Shown here piece by piece: positions 43,150 to 54,341 of a stretch of 64,000 nt of DNA (its first letter is position 1; each line of letters opens with the position of its first letter). Below the pieces are notes generated by a model that saw nothing but the letters and a program-made list of their open reading frames with translations, was not told the DNA's origin and did not search any database. The stretch covers positions 2,840,001-2,904,000 of the forward strand of contig NZ_CP120679.1 of NCBI RefSeq assembly GCF_029537375.1. The letters are read 5' to 3'. A program made the position numbers and the translations under genes. This DNA is from Bacillus sp. HSf4 (lineage in GTDB: Bacteria > Bacillota > Bacilli > Bacillales > Bacillaceae).

Positions 43150-46100
43150 TCACCTTGTCTTAACAGCCTCAACTTCCGGCGTCATGTCTGAAACGCCGCC
43201 CCCGTCCCAGACATCTTTTGTATATTGTCCTTTCGCCTGGAGGGCGTTCAGCCAGTTTTCGGCTTCTTCTCGGCTGGCATGATTGACATTTTGATATGCC
43301 GCACACAGGGCATGCTCAACATCTGGAGCCATTCTGCTGCCGTCTCCGCAGACGTACAGGCGGGCGCCGTTATCGAGAAGGTGTATCAGCCTTTCCAAGT
43401 CCTCTTTGATCAGATCTTGCACATATGTTTTCGGCCGATTTTCAAGACGGGAAAATGCAGTATGCAAATGAACGAGCCCGTCTTGCACCGCTTTCTCCAG
43501 CTCCTCCTGATACAGGTAATCCTGCTCAGGGTGGCGGCAGCCGAAATACAGGTGCGCTTCACCGAGGTTCGCGCCGGCGTTTTGTTGGCTGCGGCGCGCC
43601 TGAAGAAAGCCGCGGTAAGGCGCAATTCCCGTTCCCGGCCCGATCATGATGATCGGCGTTTCCGGATCCTCAGGCAGACAGAAGCCCGACTGCGGCCGGT
43701 GAATAAAGCATGCGATCGTCTCTCCTGGGGAGAGGCCCGCCAGGTAGTTTGAGGCGACTCCGCGGTATTGCCCGCGTCCGCTTAGAGCAGGACCGTTTAC
43801 AACAGCAACCGTTATGCTTGCTTGCCGCTGTTTATGCCGGGGCGAGCTTGAAATCGAATAATATCTCGGTTTGAGTGAAGGCAACAGCGCCAAAAAGCGG
43901 GCAAACGGCAGTTCACAAGCCGGATATTGTTCAAGCAGATCGAGCATCGTCAGACGTTTCCTTAAGACTTTTTCTTTATACAATTCGTCCTCCAGCAGCT
44001 CGTTGAGCTCCTGCTTATGCGGCGGACACGCTGTATAAGCGGCCAATTCGCGAAGCTGGGCTCTTGTAGCCGGCTCCTGGAGCTCAACACTGTTTGTCAA
44101 AAGGTCTGTTATCAGAACCGGGCGGTCTTGCGGCAAATGGGAGGCGCGGCCTCCGCTGATCTGCACGTGCTCATCCCCGTTTAAGCCAAACCGTTCAATG
44201 ACCCTCCTGATCAGCTCCCCGCCGTTTTGCGGCAGCACGCCGAGATGATCTCCTTCGACATATTCGACCCCGTCAGGCAGGACAAGCTCAAGATGTCTTG
44301 TGCTTCTCCCGCTGCCTTCATACTGCAGCTCGCGGTTGACTGCGATTTGTGCAGAAAATGCAGCATAAGCTTTGGCAAGCGGTGCGGCGGCAGACGCCTT
44401 GACAAATTCGACAGATAGTTCTTGGCCGGCCGTTTCCGGCTGAGCGGGTTCTTTTAAAGAAAATGCTTTTCGTAAAGCCGGCCAAAGATCGCTTTGCCAC
44501 TCTTCGAACTGCCCTTCAAAATCATCATTGGCATCCCCTTCACCCAGCTTTAACAGCCGCTTTGCCCCTTTTCTTTCCAATCCGCTGTCAATCAGACGGG
44601 GAATCCGCTGATAGGTGCTTGCCCAGCTCCGGTTTCCGCAGCCGAATACGGCATACTTGACACCGGACAAATCGTCTTGATGATCGCGTTCAAGCCAATC
44701 GACAAATTCCTTCGCATTATCCGGGGGATTTCCGTTATAGGAAGCTGTGACAACAATGACCGCTCCCTCTTTTGGAAGGCTGCCTTTATATTGGTCAAGC
44801 TCTGCCGTCCGGCACATAAAGCCTTGCCGGCGCGCCCGATCAGCGAGCTCGTTTGCCGCCTCTTCGGCCGTTCCAAGATTTGAACCGTAGAGCAGATAGA
44901 GAGGAATGCCATGCGCGTTTTCCTGCGGGGCTTTGGCGAAGCGTGCTTCCCCCGGTTCGCTCTCTTTTGCTTTGCCGGCTGGGACCGTCATCATGAGCTG
45001 CTGCTTTCGCGGTTTCACCCGCATCGTGAACCCTTCGGGCTTTAAGGTCAGCGTTTCTTTTATTTTTAATTGATAATTCGTATGGTCTTCCAGTTCAAAA
45101 TGCTGAAGAATCATTCCGAGCACCAATGTGGCTTCATGCAGCGCGAACTGCATGCCGATGCATGCCCGCTGTCCATTGCCGAACGGTTTGTAGGCGTGCT
45201 GGGGAATGCTTTTCATCTGTTCAAAACGCTCCGGCCGAAAGTTTTCGGCATCTTCTCCCCAGACGCTCTGATCCCTGTGCAGTTTTGGTAATAAAACCGA
45301 TACAACCTGGCCTTTTGGAATCAAGTATTTTCCGCCGATGACCGTTTCCTCCTTTGCGTATAAAGAAAAGGAAGGAGCTGTCGGCCAAAGCCTGATGGAT
45401 TCGTTTAAAATCATGCGGATATACTTGAGCTTCTGTACTTGTTGATACGAAGGGACAGGATCTGTCAGCACGCGATCCGCTTCTTCATATGCTTTTTTTA
45501 GCTTATCAGGAGATTTCAGAAGGAGATAAAGTGCAAATGACAATAAGCCGCTGGTCGTCTCGTGCCCCGCGATCAAAAATGTAATGATTTGATAACGGAT
45601 ATTTTCATCATCCAGCTTTTCACCCGTCTCGGGATCCTTCGCATGAAGCATGAGGGACAAGAGGTCATCGCCGCTTTCTCCGCCGGCTTCTTTCCGTTCG
45701 GCGATGATCCGGTCGACAAGTGCAAACATCGATTCTATGTCGCGGTTAAATTTGCGCCTTGTGTTGACCATCAGTTTATCCTGCCATTCAAAACGCTTCG
45801 TCTGCCTCATCGCTTCATGCAACCCGCGGACCATGCTTTCGATGAACGGATGCTGTCCGTCGCGGTAAAAGCTGTTGAAGCGGAAGTTGAAGCCGCACAA
45901 TCCGATTGTATCAAGCGTGAGACGCGTCATATCATCCGGAACATCAATGCTTTCATTTCGATTGAGCCGGGACCATTTTTGAATGAGCTGAACGGCAATG
46001 TCCTGCATCATCGGATGGTATCCCTTCATCGCTTTCTGGCTGAAGCTCGGGAGAAGAATATTGTGGGCTTTCCGCCAGTTGGGCTCGTTCGTCCAGCTTG

Positions 46101-46368
46101 TAAACAGCCCGTCTCCGCTGAATTCGCGAACCTTTAAAAGCCCTTTTCCCATGTTTTTATCGAACCGTGATTCATCACATACCTCTCTTGTCAGTTCATG
46201 GTTGGAAACGAAAACGCCGACGGCATCCCCGAATCGAAATTGAAAGATCGGCCCCAATTCGTCTGCGATTTTCCAAAGAGACTGGGACACTTTGTTTTTG
46301 TCAAGCAATGGGAGGTTGCCGAGCGGCCCGTATGTTTTCGGAATTGGAATTGAGCTTAATGCGTTCAT
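43150..46368 (-). CDS. Self-sufficient fatty-acid hydroxylase, P450-reductase fusion (CYP102A)
   Basis: This is a single-chain P450 monooxygenase of about 1072 residues. The haem domain (about 1-460) has [12 protein letters not shown] in [10 protein letters not shown] and the haem loop [11 protein letters not shown]. An FMN flavodoxin domain (about 485-640) begins [14 protein letters not shown], and an FAD/NADPH reductase domain (about 670-1072) has [23 protein letters not shown] and [10 protein letters not shown]. It hydroxylates fatty acids near the omega end using NADPH, like P450 BM3; in B. licheniformis this would be CYP102A7, a name I recall. The ATG at 46368 is eight bases after AAAGGA. 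It is co-transcribed with its TetR repressor. Confidence 0.95.
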   Translation of the reverse strand: MNALSSIPIPKTYGPLGNLPLLDKNKVSQSLWKIADELGPIFQFRFGDAVGVFVSNHELTREVCDESRFDKNMGKGLLKVREFSGDGLFTSWTNEPNWRKAHNILLPSFSQKAMKGYHPMMQDIAVQLIQKWSRLNRNESIDVPDDMTRLTLDTIGLCGFNFRFNSFYRDGQHPFIESMVRGLHEAMRQTKRFEWQDKLMVNTRRKFNRDIESMFALVDRIIAERKEAGGESGDDLLSLMLHAKDPETGEKLDDENIRYQIITFLIAGHETTSGLLSFALYLLLKSPDKLKKAYEEADRVLTDPVPSYQQVQKLKYIRMILNESIRLWPTAPSFSLYAKEETVIGGKYLIPKGQVVSVLLPKLHRDQSVWGEDAENFRPERFEQMKSIPQHAYKPFGNGQRACIGMQFALHEATLVLGMILQHFELEDHTNYQLKIKETLTLKPEGFTMRVKPRKQQLMMTVPAGKAKESEPGEARFAKAPQENAHGIPLYLLYGSNLGTAEEAANELADRARRQGFMCRTAELDQYKGSLPKEGAVIVVTASYNGNPPDNAKEFVDWLERDHQDDLSGVKYAVFGCGNRSWASTYQRIPRLIDSGLERKGAKRLLKLGEGDANDDFEGQFEEWQSDLWPALRKAFSLKEPAQPETAGQELSVEFVKASAAAPLAKAYAAFSAQIAVNRELQYEGSGRSTRHLELVLPDGVEYVEGDHLGVLPQNGGELIRRVIERFGLNGDEHVQISGGRASHLPQDRPVLITDLLTNSVELQEPATRAQLRELAAYTACPPHKQELNELLEDELYKEKVLRKRLTMLDLLEQYPACELPFARFLALLPSLKPRYYSISSSPRHKQRQASITVAVVNGPALSGRGQYRGVASNYLAGLSPGETIACFIHRPQSGFCLPEDPETPIIMIGPGTGIAPYRGFLQARRSQQNAGANLGEAHLYFGCRHPEQDYLYQEELEKAVQDGLVHLHTAFSRLENRPKTYVQDLIKEDLERLIHLLDNGARLYVCGDGSRMAPDVEHALCAAYQNVNHASREEAENWLNALQAKGQYTKDVWDGGGVSDMTPEVEAVKTR

Positions 46369-46401
46369 GAACATCATCCTTTCTATTTTGAAAAAAGCAG
46401 G

Positions 46402-46977
46402 TTACCCATGATGTTTGATGGCATTCCAAGAACATGCCTGAATCTCTTCGATCAGTTCGGAAGGATCTTCAATTTCCCCAGCTTTGACGAGTTTTTGAAT
46501 GTGGACAAATGCGCCGAACACCATCGCAGATAAAATATGGGAAGGCAGCGGACAAATGATGCGCGCTTCCTTTCCTTTTTCAAAAAATGCGTAGACAAAA
46601 TCCAGCAGGTCATTCAGTACGTCCCGGCTTTCTTCAGTGAGATAATGGGAGGTTTTATCAATCTCCAGAAAATAGAGAGCATGGACATTTTCCTGGGAGA
46701 ATCTGAACAGGCAGCGGAAAATATGCTGAAACTGCTCGCGTATGCCCGCAGAATGTCCGGGATGGCCCTCTTCCAGCTTTTTTTTGAAGCGTTTCACACT
46801 ATCTTGAAAGAGAACATTTACAAGGCCTTCCTTGCTGTCAAAGTATCGGTAGATTGTTCCCGCTCCGACGTTTGCCCTCTCAGCGATCATCGGGATGGTT
46901 GCGGCATCAAAGCCCCGGTCTGCAAAAAGGACGAGCGCAGCCTCAATGATCCTCTGATATTTGCTTTTTTGTTCCAC
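46402..46977 (-). CDS. yrhI: TetR-family repressor (YrhI/Bm3R1-like)
   Basis: The product has 191 residues, with an N-terminal TetR helix-turn-helix (FADRGFDAATIPMIAERANVGAGTIYRYFDSKEGLVN) and an all-helical ligand domain. By analogy to Bm3R1 of B. megaterium it represses its own operon with the downstream CYP102 gene and is released by fatty acids. The start is GTG at 46977 with GGGGGA seven bases upstream; the open frame continues upstream through the operator. It ends 33 bases before the P450 start. Confidence 0.88.
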   Translation of the reverse strand: MEQKSKYQRIIEAALVLFADRGFDAATIPMIAERANVGAGTIYRYFDSKEGLVNVLFQDSVKRFKKKLEEGHPGHSAGIREQFQHIFRCLFRFSQENVHALYFLEIDKTSHYLTEESRDVLNDLLDFVYAFFEKGKEARIICPLPSHILSAMVFGAFVHIQKLVKAGEIEDPSELIEEIQACSWNAIKHHG

Positions 46978-46998
46978 ATGAATTTCCCCCAAGCAAAA

Positions 46999-47018
46999 CG
47001 GAATGAACATTCATTCCG
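46999..47018. promoter_or_regulatory. TetR/Bm3R1-type operator palindrome
   Basis: CGGAATGAACATTCATTCCG has 9-bp perfect arms around CA. From memory it is nearly identical to the Bm3R1 operator (CGGAATGAACGTTCATTCCG). It lies just downstream of the promoter TTGTGA (47056-47051) - 18 bases - TATAAA (47032-47027). Confidence 0.88.
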
Positions 47019-47313
47019 CAGATTCCTTTATATTCCCTTTTGACAGATCATCACAAAATTCCTTTTTCAATATAAAAATTTTTAATCAAAAAGCAAAATG
47101 AGGATGAACGGCCTATTTTTTGTTGTATGATAAATTACACAACAAAAAAAGATCAGGATATTCCTTCCTGTCTTTTGATAGTATTCTTATATATTAATTT
47201 TTATGTCTAATTTCGTTTGTGATATAACGGCTGCACAAAAAAAGAGCTGATGATGAACAGCTGGGTTTGTCTTTTGACGCGAGCCGACTTAAATTCTATG
47301 AAAAACGCAAAAA
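47019..47313. other. AT-rich gap upstream of the TetR-CYP102 operon
   Basis: It contains the operon promoter (47027-47056) and an AT-rich inverted repeat at 47115-47150 (TTTTTTGTTGT ... ACAACAAAAAA). No gene is seen. Confidence 0.5.
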
Positions 47314-47332
47314 CCCTCTCATGTTGAGAGGG
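47314..47332 (-). terminator. Terminator of the methyltransferase gene
   Basis: On the minus strand, CCCTCTCAACATGAGAGGG is followed by TTTTTGCGTTTTT. Confidence 0.85.
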
Positions 47333-47341
47333 TGGCTGCCT

Positions 47342-47935
47342 TTATTTTACCGCTGTTATGCAGCAATCTTTGTCACGCATATGTACGGTGATGTCCCTGA
47401 AATGGCTCTCTTCGAGCAGGCGCTTGATTTGCTGTTCGGTATATAGAGTATCTCCTTTTGCCTGTCTTGAATGTTTCGTTTGCCCGTTAAGGTGAACGGT
47501 GAAAAACACGGTGCCGTCGACCTGCAGCACTCGGTAAAACTCCTTTAATGCCTGCTGAATATCCGTCCCGCCATCCATCGCATGGATCGAGAATACTTTA
47601 TGAAAAGAGCGGTCGGCAAAAGGAATGTGTTCGGCATGGCCGACTTTCACTTCCGCTCTCCCTTCTTTTCTTAAATGGCGGGTGCGGCGCAGACTTTGTT
47701 TTACCATCCTTTTGGCGGGATCAACCCCGCAGGCTGTTCCGCTTTCAAGCTTTTCCGCTACCCGGCATAGCACCGCTCCGCTTCCCGTTCCGATTTGCAG
47801 AATGCGTTCATGCGGGCGGACATCCAATAACTGAATGACCCATTCGTTTATATCATGATTCATATAAGAAGCGGTCCATTTCGAAAACATCCCCCACGGA
47901 CTCCGCAATCGTTTTCCAAGCCATTGTTCAAACAC
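47342..47935 (-). CDS. Class I SAM-dependent methyltransferase
   Basis: The product has 197 residues with motif I ILQIGTGSGAVLCRVAE, a GVDPAKRMV acidic loop and the post-motif region AEHIPFADRSFHKVFSIHAM. It is of the UbiE/Methyltransf_11 type; substrate unknown. The start is GTG, with AGGTG seven bases upstream. Monocistronic. Confidence 0.78.
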   Translation of the reverse strand: MFEQWLGKRLRSPWGMFSKWTASYMNHDINEWVIQLLDVRPHERILQIGTGSGAVLCRVAEKLESGTACGVDPAKRMVKQSLRRTRHLRKEGRAEVKVGHAEHIPFADRSFHKVFSIHAMDGGTDIQQALKEFYRVLQVDGTVFFTVHLNGQTKHSRQAKGDTLYTEQQIKRLLEESHFRDITVHMRDKDCCITAVK

Positions 47936-48220
47936 GTTAAAACACCTGCTTTAATCTTTTTAGCCCGAATTTTGTTTTTAGCATCGGACAAATGAGAAAA
48001 CAAAACGGGCCTTACTACATCATATCGGTCAGCAAGACAGAATATTAAAAGCATTGGCCAACATATCTTGACCCGCACTTCTCAAGACTAGACGGATTCA
48101 TATCGGCAAATGTTTCGCGCACGCTGAAAAAGCCTGCAATGAAATGGACTATCCGCCCTTTCAATCATTGATATAAATGCATAGGATGTAAGGAACTTTC
48201 ACTAAAAGGTGGTGCTATTT
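47936..48220. other. Gap upstream of the YjcZ-like gene
   Basis: No gene seen. The last 60 bases should hold a sporulation promoter for the downstream gene; GCATAGGAT near 48179 is a weak SigE-like -10 candidate only. Confidence 0.3.
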
Positions 48221-48367
48221 ATGGGCTTTGGTTATGGCGGTTTCGGCCGCTGCGGCGGCTATGGCGGCGGCTATGGCTACGGCGGTGTCGGTTATGGCGG
48301 CGGCTTTGCGCTTATCGTCGTTCTCTTCATTCTTTTGATTATTGTTGGCGCTTGCTACGTCTGCTAA
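48221..48367 (+). CDS. YjcZ-family sporulation protein
   Basis: This 48-residue protein has a Gly/Tyr-rich N-terminal half ([20 protein letters not shown]) and one C-terminal membrane helix ([20 protein letters not shown]). The pattern is that of the YjcZ family of small sporulation proteins, though the Cys residues near each end are less usual. AAAGGTGGTG precedes the ATG by eight bases. A hairpin terminator follows. Confidence 0.85.
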   Translation: MGFGYGGFGRCGGYGGGYGYGGVGYGGGFALIVVLFILLIIVGACYVC

Positions 48368-48409
48368 ATGAAACGGAGGGGGTGTTGTTCACCTCCTTCA
48401 TTTTGTTTT
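48367..48409 (+). terminator. Terminator of the YjcZ-like gene
   Basis: GGAGGGGGTG-TTGTT-CACCTCCTTC with flanking AAATGAA/CATTTTGTTTT. Confidence 0.75.
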
Positions 48410-48441
48410 CCGCGCTTCCCAGACAAGCTGAAAAGTAAAAA

Positions 48442-48464
48442 GAGCAGAAAATAATTTTCTGCTC
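48442..48464 (-). terminator. Terminator of the Tyr-rich small gene
   Basis: GAGCAGAAAAT-A-ATTTTCTGCTC is a perfect palindrome, followed on the minus strand by TTTTTACTTTTC. Confidence 0.8.
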
Positions 48465-48468
48465 CTTC

Positions 48469-48624
48469 CTAATAATAGTACCAATAATAAGGCGTCCAAT
48501 AACCGGATTGGCGCGCCCATTCCATTCTTTGGCGGCGATACGGATTTCCGTAGCCATGCTTAAAAGAATGGGGCATTGATGTATATCCATGGCCGATAAA
48601 TGGCATTCTGCCGTCTTTCTGCAT
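48469..48624 (-). CDS. Small Tyr-rich protein (spore-coat-like)
   Basis: The 51-residue frame begins MQKDGRMPFIGHGYTSMPHS and ends with a Trp/Tyr-rich tail, RQSGYWTPYYWYYY. The composition (His, Tyr, Gly, Pro, Met) resembles small spore-coat or spore-associated proteins, but I do not recognise a family. An ATG six bases upstream is also possible; AGGTG lies six bases before the chosen ATG. A perfect terminator follows the stop, which strongly supports a real gene. Confidence 0.65.
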   Translation of the reverse strand: MQKDGRMPFIGHGYTSMPHSFKHGYGNPYRRQRMEWARQSGYWTPYYWYYY

Positions 48625-48704
48625 ATTCATCACCTGCATTCATCTATTGCATTTCTAATCTATATTATGCAGACAAATGAAATGCGGAACCGATGCCGCC
48701 CCGG

Positions 48705-48761
48705 CTAAACCTGATCCTTCTCCTGTGTATAATGTGCCAGCAATTCCCTTCTGAATGTCAT
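48705..48761 (-). CDS. 18-residue peptide gene next to yrzI
   Basis: ATG at 48761 is preceded by a near-perfect AAAGGAGGAGATAAAA. It encodes MTFRRELLAHYTQEKDQV. It lies 38 bases after yrzI on the same strand. The unusually strong ribosome binding site argues for translation; function unknown. Confidence 0.5.
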   Translation of the reverse strand: MTFRRELLAHYTQEKDQV

Positions 48762-48799
48762 TTTTATCTCCTCCTTTATTGATTGTATGACTTCCGTGA

Positions 48800-48949
48800 T
48801 CAGCGCTGGCTGTTCAAATAAAGGTACTTCAGCTGCTGATCTTTCATTTCACTGTACATTTGTTCGATCTCGTATTCTCGCTCGTACTCTTCCGGACTTT
48901 TAAATCGCTTTTGAATGGTTAATGTTAAAAAGAATAGATTAATCGTCAT
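48800..48949 (-). CDS. yrzI: YrzI family small protein
   Basis: This 49-residue protein has a hydrophobic N-terminus (MTINLFFLTLTIQKRF) and a charged amphipathic rest (PEEYEREYEIEQMYSEMKDQQ), matching the Bacillus YrzI small-protein family, which often occurs in tandem copies. GAAAGGAGGTGA precedes the ATG. Role unknown; a sporulation link is suggested for the family. Confidence 0.82.
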   Translation of the reverse strand: MTINLFFLTLTIQKRFKSPEEYEREYEIEQMYSEMKDQQLKYLYLNSQR

Positions 48950-48987
48950 GTCGCTCACCTCCTTTCAAGTTTGCTGTTCAAAATAAA

Positions 48988-49018
48988 ATAAGCCCGCAGA
49001 TCATCTGACAAACCTGCG
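48988..49018 (-). terminator. Terminator of the 35-residue peptide gene
   Basis: GCCCGCAG and CTGCGGGC form an 8-bp stem with a 14-base loop, followed on the minus strand by TTATTTTATTTT. Confidence 0.75.
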
Positions 49019-49100
49019 GGCGCAAACCAAAACCGCCAGATAAAAACAACAAAGTCTTTATCTTGCGAGGAGCAGCGTATTGTTTTTCCTTCCTAACGTT

Positions 49101-49208
49101 TCACTGTGCGGCATAAGCAGCGGTTAAGGAAGGGCACAATGTCTCCCACAGGTTGAATGAAGCATGGTATTCACAAAGTCTAGTGTATGTAGTCAATGTC
49201 TGTTTCAT
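49101..49208 (-). CDS. 35-residue peptide of unknown function
   Basis: The frame MKQTLTTYTRLCEYHASFNL continues to a C-terminus SLTAAYAAQ, with two Cys residues. The ATG at 49208 is nine bases after AGGAGG (an ATG two codons earlier is closer). A terminator lies 80 bases downstream. I do not recognise it; it could be a small secreted or regulatory peptide. Confidence 0.5.
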   Translation of the reverse strand: MKQTLTTYTRLCEYHASFNLWETLCPSLTAAYAAQ

Positions 49209-49310
49209 GTTCATCAACCTCCTCTGCTTTTTGTTTACTTTGTAAGTATATCCATCAAATTCCTGTTTGTAAACCTTTTTTTCAAAAAATGGACGCATTT
49301 TAGGGCGCTC

Positions 49311-49346
49311 AAAAAAGGCAGAGAACTCAATATGAGTTGCTCTGCC
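49311..49346 (-). terminator. Terminator of the yrrT-mtnN-mccAB-yrhC operon
   Basis: GGCAGAG-(inner ACTC/GAGT)-CTCTGCC stem followed by TTTTTT on the minus strand; it overlaps the yrhC stop codon. Confidence 0.9.
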
Positions 49347-49579
49347 TATGATTCTTCCATTTCATCCAATTGTCTTTTGTATTTGAGCGAGCGTTTCACA
49401 CAAAAGAAAGCGCCGGCCAAAAAGCCGCATGTCGCAAGCATCATCACCGTTTTTTGCCCTGCACCCAACCCTTGGCCGGGAATGATGGAGCCGATATATA
49501 AAAACGCGCTTACACTGAGAAGTGTAAAAGCAAATTGTTTGTAATCTTCCATTAACGATTTAACCTTTTTCTGATGCAT
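49346..49579 (-). CDS. yrhC: YrhC small membrane protein
   Basis: The product has 77 residues with two membrane helices (FAFTLLSVSAFLYIGSIIP and TVMMLATCGFLAGAFFCV) and charged ends. It is the conserved last gene of the methionine-to-cysteine conversion operon in Bacillus; function unknown. It lies 84 bases after mccB. Confidence 0.87.
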   Translation of the reverse strand: MHQKKVKSLMEDYKQFAFTLLSVSAFLYIGSIIPGQGLGAGQKTVMMLATCGFLAGAFFCVKRSLKYKRQLDEMEES

Positions 49580-49663
49580 GTATGATCACCTGCCTGGTTC
49601 ATAGTCGATATGAATCAGAATAACATAGATTAACAGATGATCAGACATGTAATTTTAGCCAAT

Positions 49664-51731
<2,068 letters not shown>

Positions 51732-51783
51732 ATTCTTTCCTCCTTCAGGAAGGTGCAAAACAGAGGGGAAAGCCCCCCCTGTT

Positions 51784-52479
51784 TTAATTGATTCTTTTGA
51801 TCATGCGGAGTACGAGGTCTGTCGAATGCTTTGCAGCCTGATCCAAGAATTTGTCAAATGATACTTCAGATTCCTTTCCGGCAATATCTGAGAGCGCTCT
51901 GATCACAACAAACGGGGTGTTAAATTGATGACAGACTTGTGCGACAGCCGCCGCTTCCATTTCCACCGCATAAAGATCTTCAAATTTGCCGCGGATGAAA
52001 GCCACCCGTTCGGGGTCGCTCATAAAGGAGTCGCCTGTTGCGATCGTTCCTTTGACCACCTGGATGTGCCCCAGTTGTGCCGCTTCTTCTTCGGCTGTTT
52101 TGACCAATGCGCCGTCAGCCTGAAATGCGGCCGGAAGATTTGGAACCTGTCCATATTCATAATCAAAAGCCGTGACATCGACGTCATGATGGCGGACTTC
52201 CGTAGATATGACGATGTCCCCGACATTGAGGGAGTGATGGAAGCCCCCGGCTGAACCGGTGTTGATCACAACATCCGGTTTAAAACGGTCCAGCAGGATC
52301 GTCGTACTCATGGCCGCATTCACCTTGCCGATGCCTGATTTTAAAAGGACGACGTCTTTTCCTTCATAGCTCCCGCTTGTGAATTCACAGTTTGCAATCA
52401 CTTCCCGGTTTGTCTCTTCCAATTTGCTCCGCAAAATCGTGACTTCTTCTTCCATTGCTCCGATAACTGCTATTTTCAT
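51784..52479 (-). CDS. mtnN: 5'-methylthioadenosine/S-adenosylhomocysteine nucleosidase
   Basis: The product has 231 residues with the PNP-family fold. Catalytic Glu in GAMEEEV, the phosphate-site region [18 protein letters not shown], substrate Glu in [12 protein letters not shown] and the catalytic Asp in RALSDIAG are all present. It cleaves SAH to S-ribosylhomocysteine and adenine, feeding homocysteine to MccA. The ATG at 52479 has AAGGGATG upstream. Confidence 0.95.
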   Translation of the reverse strand: MKIAVIGAMEEEVTILRSKLEETNREVIANCEFTSGSYEGKDVVLLKSGIGKVNAAMSTTILLDRFKPDVVINTGSAGGFHHSLNVGDIVISTEVRHHDVDVTAFDYEYGQVPNLPAAFQADGALVKTAEEEAAQLGHIQVVKGTIATGDSFMSDPERVAFIRGKFEDLYAVEMEAAAVAQVCHQFNTPFVVIRALSDIAGKESEVSFDKFLDQAAKHSTDLVLRMIKRIN

Positions 52480-52499
52480 ATCATAACATCCCTTCAAAT

Positions 52500-53141
52500 T
52501 TACAATTTTGCCGCTTCCATTACCCAGACAAAATCATTATGCTTTTGAAAGGCGATCCTGAATTGTTCTGAGGTAAAGATCGTTTCCATCTCGGAAAGCG
52601 TCGGATAATGTTCTGTTTCAAGGTCTTCCGCCAATTGGTGAAATTCTTTTTCCTTCGCCTGTTTGACGGCGGAAACAAAGGCTTCGCTATCCTTGAAGAC
52701 GGTATCAGCAAACACTATTTTACCATGCTTTTTAAGCATTTTTCCATATCGCCCTACCGCTTCCTGTTTTTCTTCGTTTGTCAGATGATGAAAAGCATAA
52801 GAACTCACGATGGTATCAGGTGTAAACGGAACTGACGGAAAGTCGAGAAAATCTCCGTCCAAAATGGCTGTGTCTTTCGGCAGCTTGCCTCTGGCAATGG
52901 CTCTCATCGCTTTTGACGGTTCAACAGCGCAGACTTTTTTTCCGGCATCGAGCAACTTTGCAGTCAGATTGCCTGTGCCTGGCCCGAACTCGAGCACTCG
53001 CTCGCCGGAACGCCTGACGACATCGTCCAAAATACCGTCATAGTTTCGAAAAACTTCTTGATACTGTATGTCATGCCCCACGACTGTGTCATCATAGGAA
53101 TCTGCCCAATGATCAAATAAAGAAATAAATTCTCTTCCCAT
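52500..53141 (-). CDS. yrrT: SAM-dependent methyltransferase YrrT
   Basis: The product has 213 residues with motif [29 protein letters not shown]. It is the first gene of the SAM-recycling operon. A role in producing SAH from SAM is inferred from its partners. The start at ATG 53141 gives the B. subtilis length; the frame opens six codons earlier at a GTG. Confidence 0.88.
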   Translation of the reverse strand: MGREFISLFDHWADSYDDTVVGHDIQYQEVFRNYDGILDDVVRRSGERVLEFGPGTGNLTAKLLDAGKKVCAVEPSKAMRAIARGKLPKDTAILDGDFLDFPSVPFTPDTIVSSYAFHHLTNEEKQEAVGRYGKMLKKHGKIVFADTVFKDSEAFVSAVKQAKEKEFHQLAEDLETEHYPTLSEMETIFTSEQFRIAFQKHNDFVWVMEAAKL

Positions 53142-53165
53142 TGTATCGCCACTCTCCACTTATTT

Positions 53166-53190
53166 TTATAATTCCTATAAGTATAGTATG
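53166..53190 (-). promoter_or_regulatory. Possible CymR-type operator upstream of yrrT
   Basis: On the minus strand, TATACTTATAGGAATTATA overlaps a likely -10 region. CymR is known to repress this operon in B. subtilis; the TAGGAATT core fits my memory of its motif, but I could not score it. Confidence 0.4.
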
Positions 53191-53330
53191 ATTTAACGAT
53201 TGATTAGTTCTTATCCTAACATCATTTATTCATTTTGCATACAAAAATGGTTTGGCTTTGTTTCTTCTTGCCACAAGACCCGCTTCTTTGATTTAATAAG
53301 AATGACTTGAAGCAAACGGAGGATTGGTTT

Positions 53331-53531
53331 ATGAAATTCGAACTGGATCTGATCAAGGAAAAAGTTGAATTTTTTGAAGCCCCGACACTGGAGGAGCTGG
53401 AAAAGAAAGTGAATCAGCAGATCGAAAACAATCAGGCGATTTTGTTAAAGGTCCATTCGGTTTCCCACCAGACGGCGGTCATCGACGGACGGATCCTATA
53501 CAGTGCTGTGGTTCATTTTAAAGCGGAATAA
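53331..53531 (+). CDS. yrzA: YrzA (DUF2536) small protein
   Basis: The product has 66 residues (MKFELDLIKEKVEFFEAPTL...HSVSHQTAVIDGRILYSAVVHFKAE), a small alpha/beta protein. Function unknown. The ATG at 53331 is eight bases after GGAGG. It converges on yrrS. Confidence 0.85.
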   Translation: MKFELDLIKEKVEFFEAPTLEELEKKVNQQIENNQAILLKVHSVSHQTAVIDGRILYSAVVHFKAE

Positions 53532-53572
53532 AAAAAAGCGGCCGGGTTCATTTTAACCCGCCGCTTTTTCCT
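53531..53572. terminator. Bidirectional terminator between yrzA and yrrS
   Basis: AAAAAAAGCGGCCGGGTT / AACCCGCCGCTTTTT (one mismatch) around CATTTT. Confidence 0.88.
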
Positions 53573-54277
53573 TTATTTCAGCTTTTCGACCTTTGTCGGT
53601 TTCCAGCCTTTTCCGTCAACCCATGTGATGGCCACTTGATATTTCACTCCGCTGTCATTGGTTTGAATCGTTCCTTTCGCGTCTTGAGGACTACCGTTGT
53701 TTCCAAGCCAAATCACGGTCATGTTGTCTTTGGAAACGCCTGTTGCATAAGAGATGGCTTCAAGCATCTCGGCCCAGTCTTGTGAAGAAGAATCGTATGT
53801 GGCCGTATGCTCTCCGCTTTGTTTTGTGCCGACAGGCTTCCAGTTCGGGTTGATGATCGTCTTTTCGACGTTGGCGCTGGAGCCTCCTTCTTTTACTTCG
53901 GCCCCTTCAAACGGATCGTCGGATTTTTCTTTGTCTTCGTCTGAAGCGGTCTCTTTTTCCTGATCTTTATCAGCATCGGAATCTGATGCGCTGTCTTCTT
54001 TGTCAGCTGAGTCGTCTTTCGTTTTACTGTCATCTTTGTCTTTCACATCTTCATCAGAGGTTTGTTTTTTATTGTCTGATGCAGGCGCTTCTTTCGTCTG
54101 TTCAGAGTCGTTTTTTGAGACGTCCTGTGTCGCCTGCTCTTTCGGGCTGTTCATCATCAGGCTGCTGGCGACGACAACAATCAACACCAATACGATGCCT
54201 ATTAAAATGTTAAGCACAAGATTTGCTTTCCTGCGCTTATCACGATTTTCAAATCGAGATTCCCTTGATTCGCTCAA
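53573..54277 (-). CDS. yrrS: YrrS (DUF1510) membrane-anchored protein
   Basis: The product has 234 residues: a short basic cytosolic start, one membrane helix (VLNILIGIVLVLIVVVASSLMM), a very acidic Asp/Glu/Lys/Ser linker (about residues 45-125), then a C-terminal DUF1510 domain outside the membrane (WAEMLEAISYATG...WVDGKGWKPTKVEKL). It neighbours pbpI and is probably co-transcribed with it, suggesting a cell-envelope role. The start is TTG with GGAG nine bases upstream. Confidence 0.87.
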   Translation of the reverse strand: MSESRESRFENRDKRRKANLVLNILIGIVLVLIVVVASSLMMNSPKEQATQDVSKNDSEQTKEAPASDNKKQTSDEDVKDKDDSKTKDDSADKEDSASDSDADKDQEKETASDEDKEKSDDPFEGAEVKEGGSSANVEKTIINPNWKPVGTKQSGEHTATYDSSSQDWAEMLEAISYATGVSKDNMTVIWLGNNGSPQDAKGTIQTNDSGVKYQVAITWVDGKGWKPTKVEKLK

Positions 54278-54341
54278 TTCTTTGCACTCCTTTACTCCCT
54301 CTTGCCTCGCTTCTTATTTTATCATCACCGGAGGCTTTCTT

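Noticed and set aside
48339..48590. 83-residue minus-strand frame across the YjcZ-like gene end
   Set aside because: It runs through two terminators and lies in a different frame from the better-supported 51-residue Tyr-rich gene.
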